This document shows, piece by piece, positions 17,018-25,711 of a stretch of DNA of 64,000 nucleotides; position 1 is the first letter of the stretch, and the number at the start of each line of letters is the position of its first letter. Origin of the DNA: Candidatus Rubrimentiphilum sp. (GTDB taxonomy: Bacteria > Vulcanimicrobiota > Vulcanimicrobiia > Vulcanimicrobiales > Vulcanimicrobiaceae); NCBI GenBank assembly GCA_035710515.1, contig DASTDE010000004.1, forward strand, positions 529,434 to 593,433, written 5' to 3'. The notes under the pieces are model-generated. The model made no database searches. It saw nothing but the letters and a program-made list of their open reading frames with translations, and was not told the origin of the DNA. The position numbers were made by a program, and so were the translations under genes.

Positions 17018-18205
17018 CTAGCTCGCGCCCTCTTTTTGCGGTGTCGCGGCCGGGATGCGCGCATCACCGCGCCGGCTTTGCAGCACGCCTGCTATAAAGG
17101 CGATTGTCGCGAAAAAACACGATGCGGCTCCGGCCCAATGCGAGCCGAGTCCGCCGAGAGCCGCCGTGGAGATCGGCGGCGAGACAATTCCCGAAAATGA
17201 ATCGAGCGACGAGGTAACGCCCAGGACGGTGCCCTGACGCCGCGCGTCCGCCGCGTTGCTGATCAGCGCCGTCAAACCGCTGTTGCTGAGCGCCATGCCC
17301 ACACTCAGGAGCGCGGCCATAGCGGCCAGCTCGTACACGGAATTGACGAATGACACGAGTCCGAATGCAGCGACGAGCGCCAAGAGGCCGACGGTCGACA
17401 TGCCGCGATCGCCGAGTCGATCCGAGACGCGGCTGATCAGGAAGACGTTAACGACGACGTTGAGCGAGGCGATGGCGGTGAAAAAATAGTCCGTTTGTAT
17501 CAGACCGAAATGCAGTTGCTGCGCCAGATACAACGCCATGACGCCGAACCAGGCATACATCGCCAGCGAGAGCGCGAGTTTCTGCCAAAGCAGCGGCGAG
17601 AACTTTGGGTTCTTGAACGTGCGGACGATCTCGGCGGCGCCGACGACTTCTTCACCTTTGCTGCGCGACTCCGGCAGAAAACGGATCGTCGCGAGCAGCG
17701 TCACGAACTGCAATGCAGCAGCGGCGTAGAAGGGGGCGCTATAGCCGAACCGCGAGTACAGTACCGACTCGATCAGCGGTCCGAAGATCATGCCGGCAGA
17801 AAACGTCGCCATGATCAAGCCGAAAGCGCGCGAGCGCTCTTTGGGCTCGACGAGGTCGGCGACGTATGCCTGCGTCACGCCGATATTTCCGCCCGAAGCA
17901 CCCTCGACAATACGCGCCAGGAAAATCATTGGAATTGTGGTCGCCGCGCCGAGCATCGCCCAGCCGATCGTCGCGCCGATCTGGCTGATGATCAGCACAC
18001 CTTTGCGGCCGATGCGATCGGAGACGTTTCCCCAGATGGGTCCTGACACGAGCTGGCAAAAAGAGAACGTTGCAAAGATGACGCCGACGATGAAGGGCGT
18101 GGCGTGAAAATGCGTCGCAAAGTACGGCAGCAAGGGAATCAGCATGCTGAATCCCAGGATGTCGATGAAGGTGATGCCGAGGATCGGCGCTAGACGGCGG
18201 ATCAC
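17018..18205 (-). CDS. MFS transporter, TetA-like
   Basis: A 395-residue 12-helix transporter. The opening [23 protein letters not shown] and the loop 2-3 motif [16 protein letters not shown] (motif A) place it in the DHA1/TetA-type drug-proton antiporter group. [29 protein letters not shown] matches TetA helix 4-5 motifs. The real substrate is unknown. Its start overlaps the stop of the protease gene upstream by four bases (ATGA), so the two are co-translated. Confidence 0.88.
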   Translation of the reverse strand: MIRRLAPILGITFIDILGFSMLIPLLPYFATHFHATPFIVGVIFATFSFCQLVSGPIWGNVSDRIGRKGVLIISQIGATIGWAMLGAATTIPMIFLARIVEGASGGNIGVTQAYVADLVEPKERSRAFGLIMATFSAGMIFGPLIESVLYSRFGYSAPFYAAAALQFVTLLATIRFLPESRSKGEEVVGAAEIVRTFKNPKFSPLLWQKLALSLAMYAWFGVMALYLAQQLHFGLIQTDYFFTAIASLNVVVNVFLISRVSDRLGDRGMSTVGLLALVAAFGLVSFVNSVYELAAMAALLSVGMALSNSGLTALISNAADARRQGTVLGVTSSLDSFSGIVSPPISTAALGGLGSHWAGAASCFFATIAFIAGVLQSRRGDARIPAATPQKEGAS

Positions 18206-19137
18206 TCGGCTTCGATTGGGAGAACCAGCGGCTGCAAGCGTTCGTTCTTTCGAATAAGCGTTAAGCGGTAACTGCGCCGCAAATCGATCGTAGTGAGTGT
18301 CCGATGAAGGTCGTCGATTCCGCGCAGGCGTTGGTCTTCGAATGCAACGAGCACGTCGCCTTCGCGTACGCCGGCGGTTTCCGCCGGACTGCCCGGTTCG
18401 ACTGAAAGCACGAGCACGCCGTGCGAGCCGGTCAGTTCATGACGCCGCACGAGCGCACGATGCAGCTCGATGTCTTGTCCCGCGACGCCCAAATATCCGC
18501 GCCGCACGCGGCCGTCGCGGATCAACAAGCCGCCGATGAACTTCGCGGTGTTGATTGCGATTGCAAAACAGATCCCCTGACCGGGAAAAACGGCGGTGTT
18601 CACGCCGATGACGTGTCCGTCGGCCGTCACCAGCGGGCCGCCGGAGTTGCCGGGATTCAGCGCGGCGTCGGTTTGAATGACGTTGTCGATCAAACGCCCG
18701 GATTGTGCGCGCAGCGAGCGTCCGAGCGCGCTGACGACGCCGGCGGTTACCGTGTACTGCAAACCGTACGGATTACCGACGGCCACGACGAGCTGCCCGG
18801 GTTGTAAAGCTGACGAGTCGCCTAAACGCGCGACTGAAAGATCGCTTGCGTCGATACGCAGCACGGCGAGATCGGTGTGCTGGTCGGCACCGACCAGGTC
18901 GGCTTCTAATTCGCGGCCGTCCAAGACGGAGACCGAGAGATGCGTCGCACCTTCCACGACGTGCGCGTTGGTGAGCACCAAACCGTCCGGCGTAAAGACG
19001 AAGCCCGAACCATTTCCGCGCTTGCCGTTGGCGCGCGCCTCAATCGCCACCACGGCCGGGCTGACCGTGCGGGCGGCGTGCGTGACGGCCTCGGAGTACG
19101 CGTCCAGCGGCTCCGGCCGTTCGTTGACCACAAACAT
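18202..19137 (-). CDS. HtrA/DegP-like trypsin-fold protease with PDZ domain
   Basis: A 311-residue S1C-family serine protease with the triad His (LTNAHVVEG), Asp ([10 protein letters not shown]) and Ser ([10 protein letters not shown]), and one PDZ domain at about residues 210-300 ([38 protein letters not shown]). Unlike most HtrA proteins, no signal peptide or membrane anchor is visible before the protease domain, so it may be cytoplasmic or the true start may lie upstream. It is followed by an MFS gene with a four-base overlap. Confidence 0.88.
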   Translation of the reverse strand: MFVVNERPEPLDAYSEAVTHAARTVSPAVVAIEARANGKRGNGSGFVFTPDGLVLTNAHVVEGATHLSVSVLDGRELEADLVGADQHTDLAVLRIDASDLSVARLGDSSALQPGQLVVAVGNPYGLQYTVTAGVVSALGRSLRAQSGRLIDNVIQTDAALNPGNSGGPLVTADGHVIGVNTAVFPGQGICFAIAINTAKFIGGLLIRDGRVRRGYLGVAGQDIELHRALVRRHELTGSHGVLVLSVEPGSPAETAGVREGDVLVAFEDQRLRGIDDLHRTLTTIDLRRSYRLTLIRKNERLQPLVLPIEAE

Positions 19138-19218
19138 CGTGGCTCCAGAAACCTTACGACGGGGGCGGAAGTTTCAGGGGAGGCCTCGCGCGGATGCGCG
19201 AATCGGCCTCGGTCCATC

Positions 19219-19305
19219 GCCCAGATGGCGGAATTGGTAGACGCGCTGGTTTCAGGTATCAGTGGCCGCAAGGCCGTGGGGGTTCGAGTCCCTTTCTGGG
19301 CACCA
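19219..19305 (+). tRNA. tRNA-Leu (anticodon CAG)
   Basis: An 87-base class II tRNA. The acceptor arm GCCCAGA pairs with TCTGGGC (19295-19301), with genome-encoded CCA at 19303-19305. The anticodon stem CTGGT/ATCAG encloses loop TTCAGGT, with CAG as anticodon. The long variable arm (GGCCGCAAGGCC) and T arm GGTTCGAGTCC are present. Its 3' end is the left attachment site of the mobile element that starts here, and the tRNA is left intact. Confidence 0.95.
19283..19302 (+). repeat. attL: 20-bp direct repeat at the 3' end of tRNA-Leu
   Basis: The 20 bases TTCGAGTCCCTTTCTGGGCA, spanning the T loop and acceptor strand of tRNA-Leu, recur exactly at 46545-46564 in the same orientation. The integrase gene begins inside at 19364. 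This is the expected product of tyrosine-recombinase integration into a tRNA 3' end. Confidence 0.9.
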
Positions 19306-19338
19306 ATTTCACGAGGGAATTTAGCGCAATTCCCCTCC

Positions 19339-19348
19339 GACTGATAAC
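19339..19348 (+). repeat. Candidate integrase arm site GACTGATAAC, left end
   Basis: GACTGATAAC lies 37 bases inside attL and recurs twice at 46419-46428 and 46430-46439 near attR. Short repeats at both inner ends of an integrative element are typical arm-type binding sites for its integrase. The role is inferred from position only. Confidence 0.5.
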
Positions 19349-19363
19349 ATTTCGATAACGCGT

Positions 19364-20554
19364 TTACTTCGCGCGGCGCAAAGCTGAGCCGAGAGCGCCG
19401 TCGATCTTCGCGGCCGCATCCTTGCGCAAAGACGCCGTAACGTGCGCGTAGAGATCCGCTGTCGTCGCGATTGTGGAGTGCCCAAGCGCCTCCGAAACCA
19501 TCTTCAGATCGACGCCGGCTTCGAGCGCCATTGTCGCAAATGAATGACGCAGATCGTGCAGACGAATATGCGGCAAGCCGCAACGATCGAGCGTCTCATA
19601 GAACGCCGTCCCGAAGGTGTTCGGAATCCATGGCTCGCCGCCGCGTTCGAAGATAAGCGTTTCCGCGGCTGGCCGTCCCAGACCGTCGCGCAAGAACCGC
19701 GCGCCCTGCTCGACGCGATGACGTCGGAGCCGCTCGAGCACGAATGCCGGCAGCATGATCGTTCGCCGCGATCGCCGCGTCTTAGGCTCCTTTGCTCGCG
19801 TTACACCGTTGGCGCGCTCAAGAGCTTGATTCACTGTAAGCGTGCCGGTTCCCAGATCCACGTCCGCCCAGCGCAACGCGAGCAATTCACCGCGGCGCAG
19901 GCCCGTGCCGATCGCGGTCACGATCGCGGCACCGATCGGCGAATCCGCAAAGGCCCGGATCAACTTAGTAGCGGCGGGGATATCCAGCGCCGTCATCTCC
20001 TTTTGCTCGACGGCGGGTGCGTCGACGAACTCGCACGGATTGCTTGCGATCATGCGCTGTTTCTTCGCACGGTTCAAAGCGGCGTTCAGCGTCATGTAAA
20101 TATGCCGGACTGTCCGCTGACTCAGCGTTCCTTTCTTGGTTTCACACTTCGTGGATTCCCATTTGCTTTTCGCTGTCTCGATATCGTTCCAGCGCAACGC
20201 GCGAAGCTGGATCTTCCCTATCGCCGGAACGATATGTCTATTGACGTGATTCTTGTACGCGTACAGCGCATGCGCTTTGACTTTGCTGCCCGGTGCCTCT
20301 AAAGATTTCAACCAATCGGACAGGTACTGTTCGACAGTGAGTTTGCGATCCGGAATGACACCCTGGCCGATCTCGGCAGACTTGGCGCTCAGCCAGTCTT
20401 CGGCTTCCTTACGCGTGCGAAATCCGGATTTTATCCTTTGCTGGCGCGCGCCGTCGCTGCGCGGTAGGTCGTACCAAACAGTCCAAGTCGAAGCGGTGCG
20501 TCGCGCACCCGTCTTCTTGTCGATGTAGGTCCGCCGCGCAAAATGCCCTCTCAT
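19364..20554 (-). CDS. int: Tyrosine recombinase (integrase) of the tRNA-Leu element
   Basis: A 396-residue phage-type integrase. An N-terminal arm-binding region (GHFARRTYIDKKTGARR) and SAM-like core-binding domain (LTVEQYLSDWLKSLE) precede the catalytic domain. The catalytic residues are visible in GTGLRRGELLALRW (Arg), LHDLRHSFATMA (His-X-X-Arg), LGHSTIATTADLYAHV (His, nucleophilic Tyr). It is the gene nearest to attL and transcribed toward it. An excisionase-like gene lies 54 bases upstream. Confidence 0.95.
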   Translation of the reverse strand: MRGHFARRTYIDKKTGARRTASTWTVWYDLPRSDGARQQRIKSGFRTRKEAEDWLSAKSAEIGQGVIPDRKLTVEQYLSDWLKSLEAPGSKVKAHALYAYKNHVNRHIVPAIGKIQLRALRWNDIETAKSKWESTKCETKKGTLSQRTVRHIYMTLNAALNRAKKQRMIASNPCEFVDAPAVEQKEMTALDIPAATKLIRAFADSPIGAAIVTAIGTGLRRGELLALRWADVDLGTGTLTVNQALERANGVTRAKEPKTRRSRRTIMLPAFVLERLRRHRVEQGARFLRDGLGRPAAETLIFERGGEPWIPNTFGTAFYETLDRCGLPHIRLHDLRHSFATMALEAGVDLKMVSEALGHSTIATTADLYAHVTASLRKDAAAKIDGALGSALRRAK

Positions 20555-20608
20555 CTAACCCGCCTCCCGTGCCGTAAGGCGTTATCTAGCGGCCGCGCCG
20601 GCATTCCT

Positions 20609-20812
20609 TCACCGCTGAGCGCTCCCGTTCGCATGGGTGTGCTGCAGAATCCACTCTTCGAGCGCCTCCGCGCTGATTCGCCGCATCTTGCGCTTCGAGA
20701 TTCCCGGAATGAGAACGCACGGCAGCTTGCCGCTGTCCCAGAGCTTATACACGTGCGGCTTGGAGACGCCGAGTCTCTGCGCGACTTCCGCGCCGGTGAG
20801 AAGCGTGCTCAT
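20609..20812 (-). CDS. Excisionase-like helix-turn-helix protein
   Basis: A 67-residue MerR/AlpA-type DNA-binding protein. LLTGAEVAQRLGVSKPHVYKLWDSGKLPCVLIPG is the winged HTH typical of the excisionase family, and RRISAEALEEWI completes it. Its position directly upstream of the integrase suggests that it directs excision or regulates int. Its ATG overlaps the stop of the gene at 20809-21144. Confidence 0.85.
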   Translation of the reverse strand: MSTLLTGAEVAQRLGVSKPHVYKLWDSGKLPCVLIPGISKRKMRRISAEALEEWILQHTHANGSAQR

Positions 20813-21144
20813 TTTGCGCTTGCCGGCAGACCGCCGCTATCGACGTACACCGCCAGCGGCTTGCTGCACTTGCTGCAGATAATCGCGTGCGCGTCGCAAT
20901 GGCACGGGCCTCCGCATTTTGCGTCCTCGGTCTGCGACTCGTAGTACGCATGCGGATTGCCGGCGTCATCGAATACGACGCGTGCCCCGTACCGCTGAGC
21001 CTCCTCGACGCTCTTCACGCGAGTGCCGAACGCGATCTTCGCGTCGGGATGCTCGCGAATGTATTCGCGTGAGCGATGCAGCGGTACCGGGCCAACCGTT
21101 CGAACTGGCTCCCCTGCCTCGTCGCGCAGCATCACGATCAGCAT
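20809..21144 (-). CDS. Hypothetical protein with cysteine-rich C-terminus
   Basis: A 111-residue protein from the ATG at 21144 (start LIVMLRDEAGEPV). The C-terminal half holds CGGPCHCDAHAIICSKC, suggesting a small zinc-binding knuckle. The frame stays open further upstream, but that stretch lies within the preceding gene and does not look coding. Its last four bases overlap the excisionase start. Function unknown. Confidence 0.6.
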   Translation of the reverse strand: MLIVMLRDEAGEPVRTVGPVPLHRSREYIREHPDAKIAFGTRVKSVEEAQRYGARVVFDDAGNPHAYYESQTEDAKCGGPCHCDAHAIICSKCSKPLAVYVDSGGLPASAK

Positions 21145-21185
21145 CGGCCGCACGGTCAGCGGCAGGCCGTGCTCACAAGGCGCGG

Positions 21186-22031
21186 TTATTGCAGCGTCCA
21201 ACTGATATTGCCGTTCGCGTCGAATGACAAGGTGTACGTCGCCGCCGCGCTGCCTATCGTGTCCGACGCGGTGCAGGTCAACGAACCGCCGGCGGTGCCG
21301 CCTGAGCCCTTGTAGTGAATGCCCGTGATCGTCCCGTGATCGGTCGTCGTACGGAACGTCAACGGCCCATCTACGTTGCTGCTGCCGAACGCGAAGTTGA
21401 GTCCGCTCTGGCAGCTGAGCGTGATCGTGTCCTGGTTGCCGGAAGAGTCCACGTAACCTCCAGGCGAAATGATGATATCGCCAGCTGCGTCGAGAATCTG
21501 GAACGCGGCCGATCCGGTGCACGTCGTAGTCGGATCCTGGCAGTTTGCTGCGTTTGGCGACCACGCGAGCGACGCGACAATTGGATTGAGCGTCGTCGAC
21601 ACGTTGGTCGTCTGTCCGGAGCTAACTGTTGCGCTAGCGCCATTAATAGATAAAGCGCTGCCAGTTCCGTCCGTGCTCGCGAACGTCCGGATCACAAACA
21701 TATCCTGACCGGCCGGGGCGCTGCTCGTCGCCGTGCAAACCGTGGGCGTTCCGGAGCAATTGCTGCCGTTCAGCGCGACCACGATTGGCGCATCGCTGCG
21801 GCTATTTCCGTTGACGCTAACGAGCTGAAAAGACACGGAATTCGTCGCGGCGGAAATGTACATCGGCCGGATCGATTGCGGCTTCGGCTGCGCTGACGGA
21901 ACCACGATGCGGAACTGCATCGTTCCGAATTGCGCTGCCGGCGGCAACGAATGAGATCCGCCACCGCCACACGCGGCAAGCATTGCGATCGCAACGACCG
22001 TGGAGAGGGAGCGCAGAATTATGGTTTTCAT
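21186..22031 (-). CDS. Putative lipoprotein, Ser/Thr/Gly-rich
   Basis: A 281-residue protein. Its lipoprotein signal ends in AMLAACGGGGS, with Cys as the likely lipidated residue. The mature part is a low-charge, Ser/Thr/Gly/Asn-rich sequence with many predicted strands and paired cysteines (GSNCSGTPTVCTATS, NCQDPTTTCTGS). This fits an extracellular beta-sandwich. Similar Cys-Gly-run lipoproteins recur at 26871-27716. The role is unknown; surface exposure is inferred. Confidence 0.72.
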   Translation of the reverse strand: MKTIILRSLSTVVAIAMLAACGGGGSHSLPPAAQFGTMQFRIVVPSAQPKPQSIRPMYISAATNSVSFQLVSVNGNSRSDAPIVVALNGSNCSGTPTVCTATSSAPAGQDMFVIRTFASTDGTGSALSINGASATVSSGQTTNVSTTLNPIVASLAWSPNAANCQDPTTTCTGSAAFQILDAAGDIIISPGGYVDSSGNQDTITLSCQSGLNFAFGSSNVDGPLTFRTTTDHGTITGIHYKGSGGTAGGSLTCTASDTIGSAAATYTLSFDANGNISWTLQ

Positions 22032-22083
22032 GATGGTCTTTTCCTTTTCGTTTTGAGTGCGAGCGAAATAGAGTCCGAGTGCG

Positions 22084-22548
22084 TTATTTTGGTCGCGGGA
22101 GTGTTACGGTGATGGAATTTTTTTGGGTGGGGCCAAAGATCCAAGCGACCCGATCCGGTTTTTCGATCGGGTTTGAGCTACGGAAAACAGCGAGCACGAG
22201 CGGGTAATAATCGCCATCCGCCGGCACGCGCGTCTCAAAACTGCAGGCGACCTCATGAGCACTACGTGTGTAGCAGCGCTGCGTCTTATAAATATCTGGC
22301 TGGGTAACGGTCCAGGTCCAAAGAGGCTTCCATCCGGCGATGCCGCTAGACAGAAGCTGCACGCGCTGCCAATGATTAAATTCGTCTTCCGATTTGAACG
22401 GGATCAAATAGTTCACGGTCAGCGGGTGACAATGTTGATCTCCGCTGGGCGTGTCGGCGCAGACGGCGGACGACGGCGCGGGTGTATATGCGTTGCAAGC
22501 CGGCAGCAGCAGAGCCGCGATCGCGAGTGTCAAGCAAAGATTTTTCAT
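22084..22548 (-). CDS. Putative small lipoprotein
   Basis: A 154-residue protein with a signal peptide and lipobox (LAIAALLLPACNAYT). The mature part has four further cysteines (CADTPSGDQHC, CYTRSAHEVAC), possibly two disulfides, and strand-like segments such as YPLVLAVFRSSN. Its ATG is preceded by AGGAGGTCA (22549-22557). It lies 9 bases after the transglycosylase gene on the same strand and probably shares its transcript. Confidence 0.68.
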   Translation of the reverse strand: MKNLCLTLAIAALLLPACNAYTPAPSSAVCADTPSGDQHCHPLTVNYLIPFKSEDEFNHWQRVQLLSSGIAGWKPLWTWTVTQPDIYKTQRCYTRSAHEVACSFETRVPADGDYYPLVLAVFRSSNPIEKPDRVAWIFGPTQKNSITVTLPRPK

Positions 22549-22557
22549 GATGACCTC

Positions 22558-24258
22558 CTATGGTTTTGGAGTAGGTTGCGGGAAGCGGAATTTGATCGAT
22601 CGCGCCTGTGTGATGCCGAGCGGGTCGGCGTATTGAAGGCGCTGCGCCGGATCCATGGGGTACGCCTGAGGCGACAGCCAGGAGCCGACGCCAAAAATGT
22701 GGGATCGCGCTTCCCAAAGATCGAGTTCAGTCCGAGTCGACGCCGAATGTACGAGTGCGCTGCGAAGGATGACCGGCAGAGTCCAGCCGGCGATCATGCT
22801 CGGCATGCCGCCGCGAACAAACGGGCGCACCAGCGGGTCTCCCTCGAATCTCGGATCGCCGTGGGTGCCGTGCGCGGTAATGAAGCCGTCGACTAATGCC
22901 GAGGCAGCGTTTATGAGCAGTGCCTTGCGCTCCGCCGGATCGGACGGCAGCAAATGAACCGGACCGATGTTGTTGAACGCGTGCGTACCGGCAGACGCAA
23001 ATCCGTATGCGACTTCACTTGCGAGCAAAAGACGCGAGTACGATCGCGACGGGCGCAATGTTACTGCCGCTGCGTTCGAGATCCGGAATCGCCCGCTCGT
23101 CGCCGGTCCTGCGCCGAACTGCTCGCACGCTCCACCTGAACCCATTAGTAAACCGGTGGACTGCGGATTCCAAAGAATCGGCGCGCCATGCTGGGCATTG
23201 CCGCTCCAAGCGATTCTGGAGTTTGTGGTTTGCGAGTCGTCGATCTCGCGCTGACATGCTGCAGATTGATCGTGTAGAGCATGAGCGGCTGCGAAATCGT
23301 GCTGATACGCAATCGCGTCGCCGACCGCAGCAATTGCCTCGAACCGCTCGAAGGTTTGCTGCTGCCGCACGGGCATCCGAAAGACAGATTGCATCCCGTG
23401 CTCTACCGTATCCGTGAACATATACGTGGCGAGCGCAGTGAGAAACGGATGCGCGGACGTTGACCCAAGAAGCGCGCCGTTCTGAATGTGCGAGCCGGTG
23501 ATGGCCGGTTGCGGTGCTGCGCCGGGATTAGCAACGAAACCAAGCACCGGATACGTCACGCTGGCCGTTGCGCGTGATGCGCGGAATGCGCGATCCGAGA
23601 CGAATGAGGCGATGATTTGCGCGGCCGCGCGCTGCCAGCCAGCCGCGTCATGCGGCAGAATGCGGATCGGGCCGCAAATAACTCGATGCGCGCACGGAGA
23701 GGGCGACGGAGAGGCGGAGGGGGAGGGTTGCGGTGTCTCGACGACGAGCGCGCCGTCGTGCTGCAATTCGTCGTAGCGTGCTATGACGACAGCAACGTAA
23801 TTTTGCGTTTCGACCGGCATCCTGCGGAGATCGCCGCCTACGGCTTCTACATTGCCAGAGCCGAAATTGAACGCAGCAATTCCAGACTTCATTCCGTATT
23901 TGTGAACGTGGCCGGCTAACGAACGTGCGCCGCAAATCACATTCGCGAGCGCGTCGAAGCGATCGTGAATTCCGCAGTCGCGGGCCGTTTCGGGTTCGAG
24001 CTGCATGAGGCCGACTGCACCTGCGCGGCTGACAGCATGCGGATCTCCTGCTGATTCTGCGTCGATGACAGCGCGAACGAATTGCGGATCGAGTCCGCTT
24101 GCATACGCGCCTTTCACCGCGTAGAAGTTGATCTGGGGGGCCGGCAGCGGGGAGAGCGACGGCGAAGGGGTCGGCACCGCATATTGCGCCGCGCCGATCG
24201 CCGGCGAACCGACGAAGGCGAGCGACAGCGCGACGATCGCGCAAAGTAGGCGCGTCAT
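22558..24258 (-). CDS. Lytic transglycosylase with large uncharacterised C-terminal region
   Basis: A 566-residue secreted protein. Residues 1-22 are a signal peptide. SLT domain follows at about 45-165: VRAVIDAESAGDPHAVSRAGAVGLMQLEPETARD carries catalytic Glu in the ESAGDP motif and GLMQL, and AAFNFGSGNVEAVGG matches the AYNAG motif. After a Pro/Ser linker, some 330 residues show no recognisable family. Transglycosylases of conjugative elements open peptidoglycan for the transfer channel. The start ATG at 24258 overlaps the upstream stop by four bases; a longer frame exists but loses the signal peptide. Confidence 0.82.
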   Translation of the reverse strand: MTRLLCAIVALSLAFVGSPAIGAAQYAVPTPSPSLSPLPAPQINFYAVKGAYASGLDPQFVRAVIDAESAGDPHAVSRAGAVGLMQLEPETARDCGIHDRFDALANVICGARSLAGHVHKYGMKSGIAAFNFGSGNVEAVGGDLRRMPVETQNYVAVVIARYDELQHDGALVVETPQPSPSASPSPSPCAHRVICGPIRILPHDAAGWQRAAAQIIASFVSDRAFRASRATASVTYPVLGFVANPGAAPQPAITGSHIQNGALLGSTSAHPFLTALATYMFTDTVEHGMQSVFRMPVRQQQTFERFEAIAAVGDAIAYQHDFAAAHALHDQSAACQREIDDSQTTNSRIAWSGNAQHGAPILWNPQSTGLLMGSGGACEQFGAGPATSGRFRISNAAAVTLRPSRSYSRLLLASEVAYGFASAGTHAFNNIGPVHLLPSDPAERKALLINAASALVDGFITAHGTHGDPRFEGDPLVRPFVRGGMPSMIAGWTLPVILRSALVHSASTRTELDLWEARSHIFGVGSWLSPQAYPMDPAQRLQYADPLGITQARSIKFRFPQPTPKP

Positions 24259-24515
24259 CCCGACACCTGAATCGTTAAATCGATCTGTGCGATGCGCGGA
24301 TAGATCTTGCGCAACCACGCAAGCATCGTGCTCGACGCGTAGCTTGCGTTCGGACAACCGGGCCAGATGATGAAGGCGGTGTACTTGCGCCGCCCCCCGG
24401 CGTCGATGGACCAACCGGCCTCTACGTGCGAGCCGTTTGGTACCGCGTCGCGCAGAACGCTCTCGAGCTGACGGCACAGCCGATCGCAGACCTCGGCCAT
24501 CTTTTCCGACGTCAT
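24255..24515 (-). CDS. Hypothetical protein
   Basis: An 86-residue protein starting TSEKMAEVCDRLCRQLESVL. The start at 24515 is chosen because it overlaps the stop of the HTH gene upstream by ATGA; its own stop overlaps the transglycosylase start the same way. It lacks a signal peptide and has a strand-rich middle (AGWSIDAGGRRKYTAFIIWPG). No family recognised. Confidence 0.6.
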   Translation of the reverse strand: MTSEKMAEVCDRLCRQLESVLRDAVPNGSHVEAGWSIDAGGRRKYTAFIIWPGCPNASYASSTMLAWLRKIYPRIAQIDLTIQVSG

Positions 24516-24751
24516 CTTGTGCCGCCATGGCTGTGCGCCGTGATCCACGCGTCTAGACTGTCCGCGTGTATGCGAACAATGCCGCCGCCCGGTGTGCCGA
24601 AAATTCTCAGCTCACCCGACTTGTAGGCGCGTTTTATGGTGCTTGCCGAGACACGAGCGCGCTCCGCGGCCTCGGCCACGGTTAGAAGTTCCGTGGCGGA
24701 GAGGGCCTCTTTGGGTCCCTGTGATCGCTCCTGCGCTCCCATGGTAGTCAT
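24512..24751 (-). CDS. Excisionase-family helix-turn-helix protein
   Basis: A 79-residue protein whose core LLTVAEAAERARVSASTIKRAYKSGELRIFGTPGGGIVRIHADSLDAWI (residues about 22-70) is a MerR/excisionase-type winged HTH, similar in layout to the protein at 20609-20812. It starts the operon running to the transglycosylase and lies back to back with the gene at 24806, so it is a candidate regulator of the palindromic promoter between them. Confidence 0.78.
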   Translation of the reverse strand: MTTMGAQERSQGPKEALSATELLTVAEAAERARVSASTIKRAYKSGELRIFGTPGGGIVRIHADSLDAWITAHSHGGTR

Positions 24752-24768
24752 TGTCGCAGGAAAGCGGT

Positions 24769-24804
24769 TTGCGTGATCCAGCCTGTTTTTGTTATACTGG
24801 CTGG
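24769..24804 (+). promoter_or_regulatory. Promoter with overlapping palindrome upstream of 24806
   Basis: A -35-like TTGCGT (24769-24774) is followed after 18 bases by the -10 TATACT (24793-24798), only seven bases before the ATG, so the message is nearly leaderless. CCAGCC (24778-24783) and GGCTGG (24799-24804) form an inverted repeat that brackets the -10 box and would suit a repressor. Confidence 0.6.
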
Positions 24805-24805
24805 C

Positions 24806-25711
24806 ATGGCACGCAGAATGACACAGGCCGAGAGGATGGCTAACCGCCGCGAGATGTTTCCATTGCCGCGCCGGGCTCCAAAATCACCCTACATATCGCG
24901 CTTCCTGCGTGCATTGATCGACAACGTCTCGATCAATGGGGCCAAAGATAAACTTAAGGAGATAGCGCAGCACGTGGGCGATCAGAAGTGCGAAATTCGT
25001 CGCCTCGTGTACTGCGAAAAGGTTCCCGAACCGCCCAAAGCCAGGAAGATAGCTTGGGAGCTGCACGACAAGTGCCAGCTCCGATGGATGTCCCCAATGT
25101 TATTGCTGGACGTCGAGCCCTTGTACCGCGGCCACGTGATCGGCCTGGTCGGTGAAGTCTTACGGCACGGCGATGATGCTCAGATTCGGCGTTGGTGGAA
25201 AGCGCTGCAAGCGTATGCGACCGCCCACTTCATTCCGCACAATCCCAAACTTCTGCCGGCGGCTCGCAAGGAACGATCGGGCCCCTTTGCCTTCACGCGA
25301 AAGCAATACCCGGCTCAGTCGCGCTCTTGGCGCGTAGTCGTCGCCCATGTCTCTAGAATATCTCCCGAGGAACTCGCCAGCATACTTGGTCTCAAATGCA
25401 AGTACAACGGTCGGGACGCCGAGCACAGCGATCTCTGCAAAGCGATCCGCGACGCGTGGGGAACATGGTGGGGGAAAGAAAAGACCGCGGGGTTCCCCGA
25501 TCCGGTTGCGGCGCTCATCGGCGCACATCGCGCCCGTCTCGACGCTTACACCGTGGCGCTCCTGGAAGATACTCTCGCCGCATGGTTTGAACGCGGCCCA
25601 GAACAGTTTTTGAAATGGCGGAAGTCCGACGGGATTGATAGATTGGCCGCTGGCCACGAAGAATACCTAAGCTCTCGCGCAGCGCGCGCGTCAACGACTC
25701 ATCGCCGGTAA
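24806..25711 (+). CDS. Hypothetical protein of the mobile element
   Basis: A 301-residue soluble, basic protein beginning ARRMTQAERMANRREMFPLPRRAP. The ATG at 24806 is preferred over upstream GTG 24773 because the promoter -10 box falls between them. The sequence is rich in Trp, Arg and Lys (WRVVVAHVSRISPEELASILGLK, DAWGTWWGKEKTAGFPDPVAAL) and mostly helical. It does not match a family I know. It is the only plus-strand gene in the left third of the element apart from the XRE regulator. It ends 13 bases into the convergent LuxR-type gene. Confidence 0.62.
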   Translation: MARRMTQAERMANRREMFPLPRRAPKSPYISRFLRALIDNVSINGAKDKLKEIAQHVGDQKCEIRRLVYCEKVPEPPKARKIAWELHDKCQLRWMSPMLLLDVEPLYRGHVIGLVGEVLRHGDDAQIRRWWKALQAYATAHFIPHNPKLLPAARKERSGPFAFTRKQYPAQSRSWRVVVAHVSRISPEELASILGLKCKYNGRDAEHSDLCKAIRDAWGTWWGKEKTAGFPDPVAALIGAHRARLDAYTVALLEDTLAAWFERGPEQFLKWRKSDGIDRLAAGHEEYLSSRAARASTTHRR

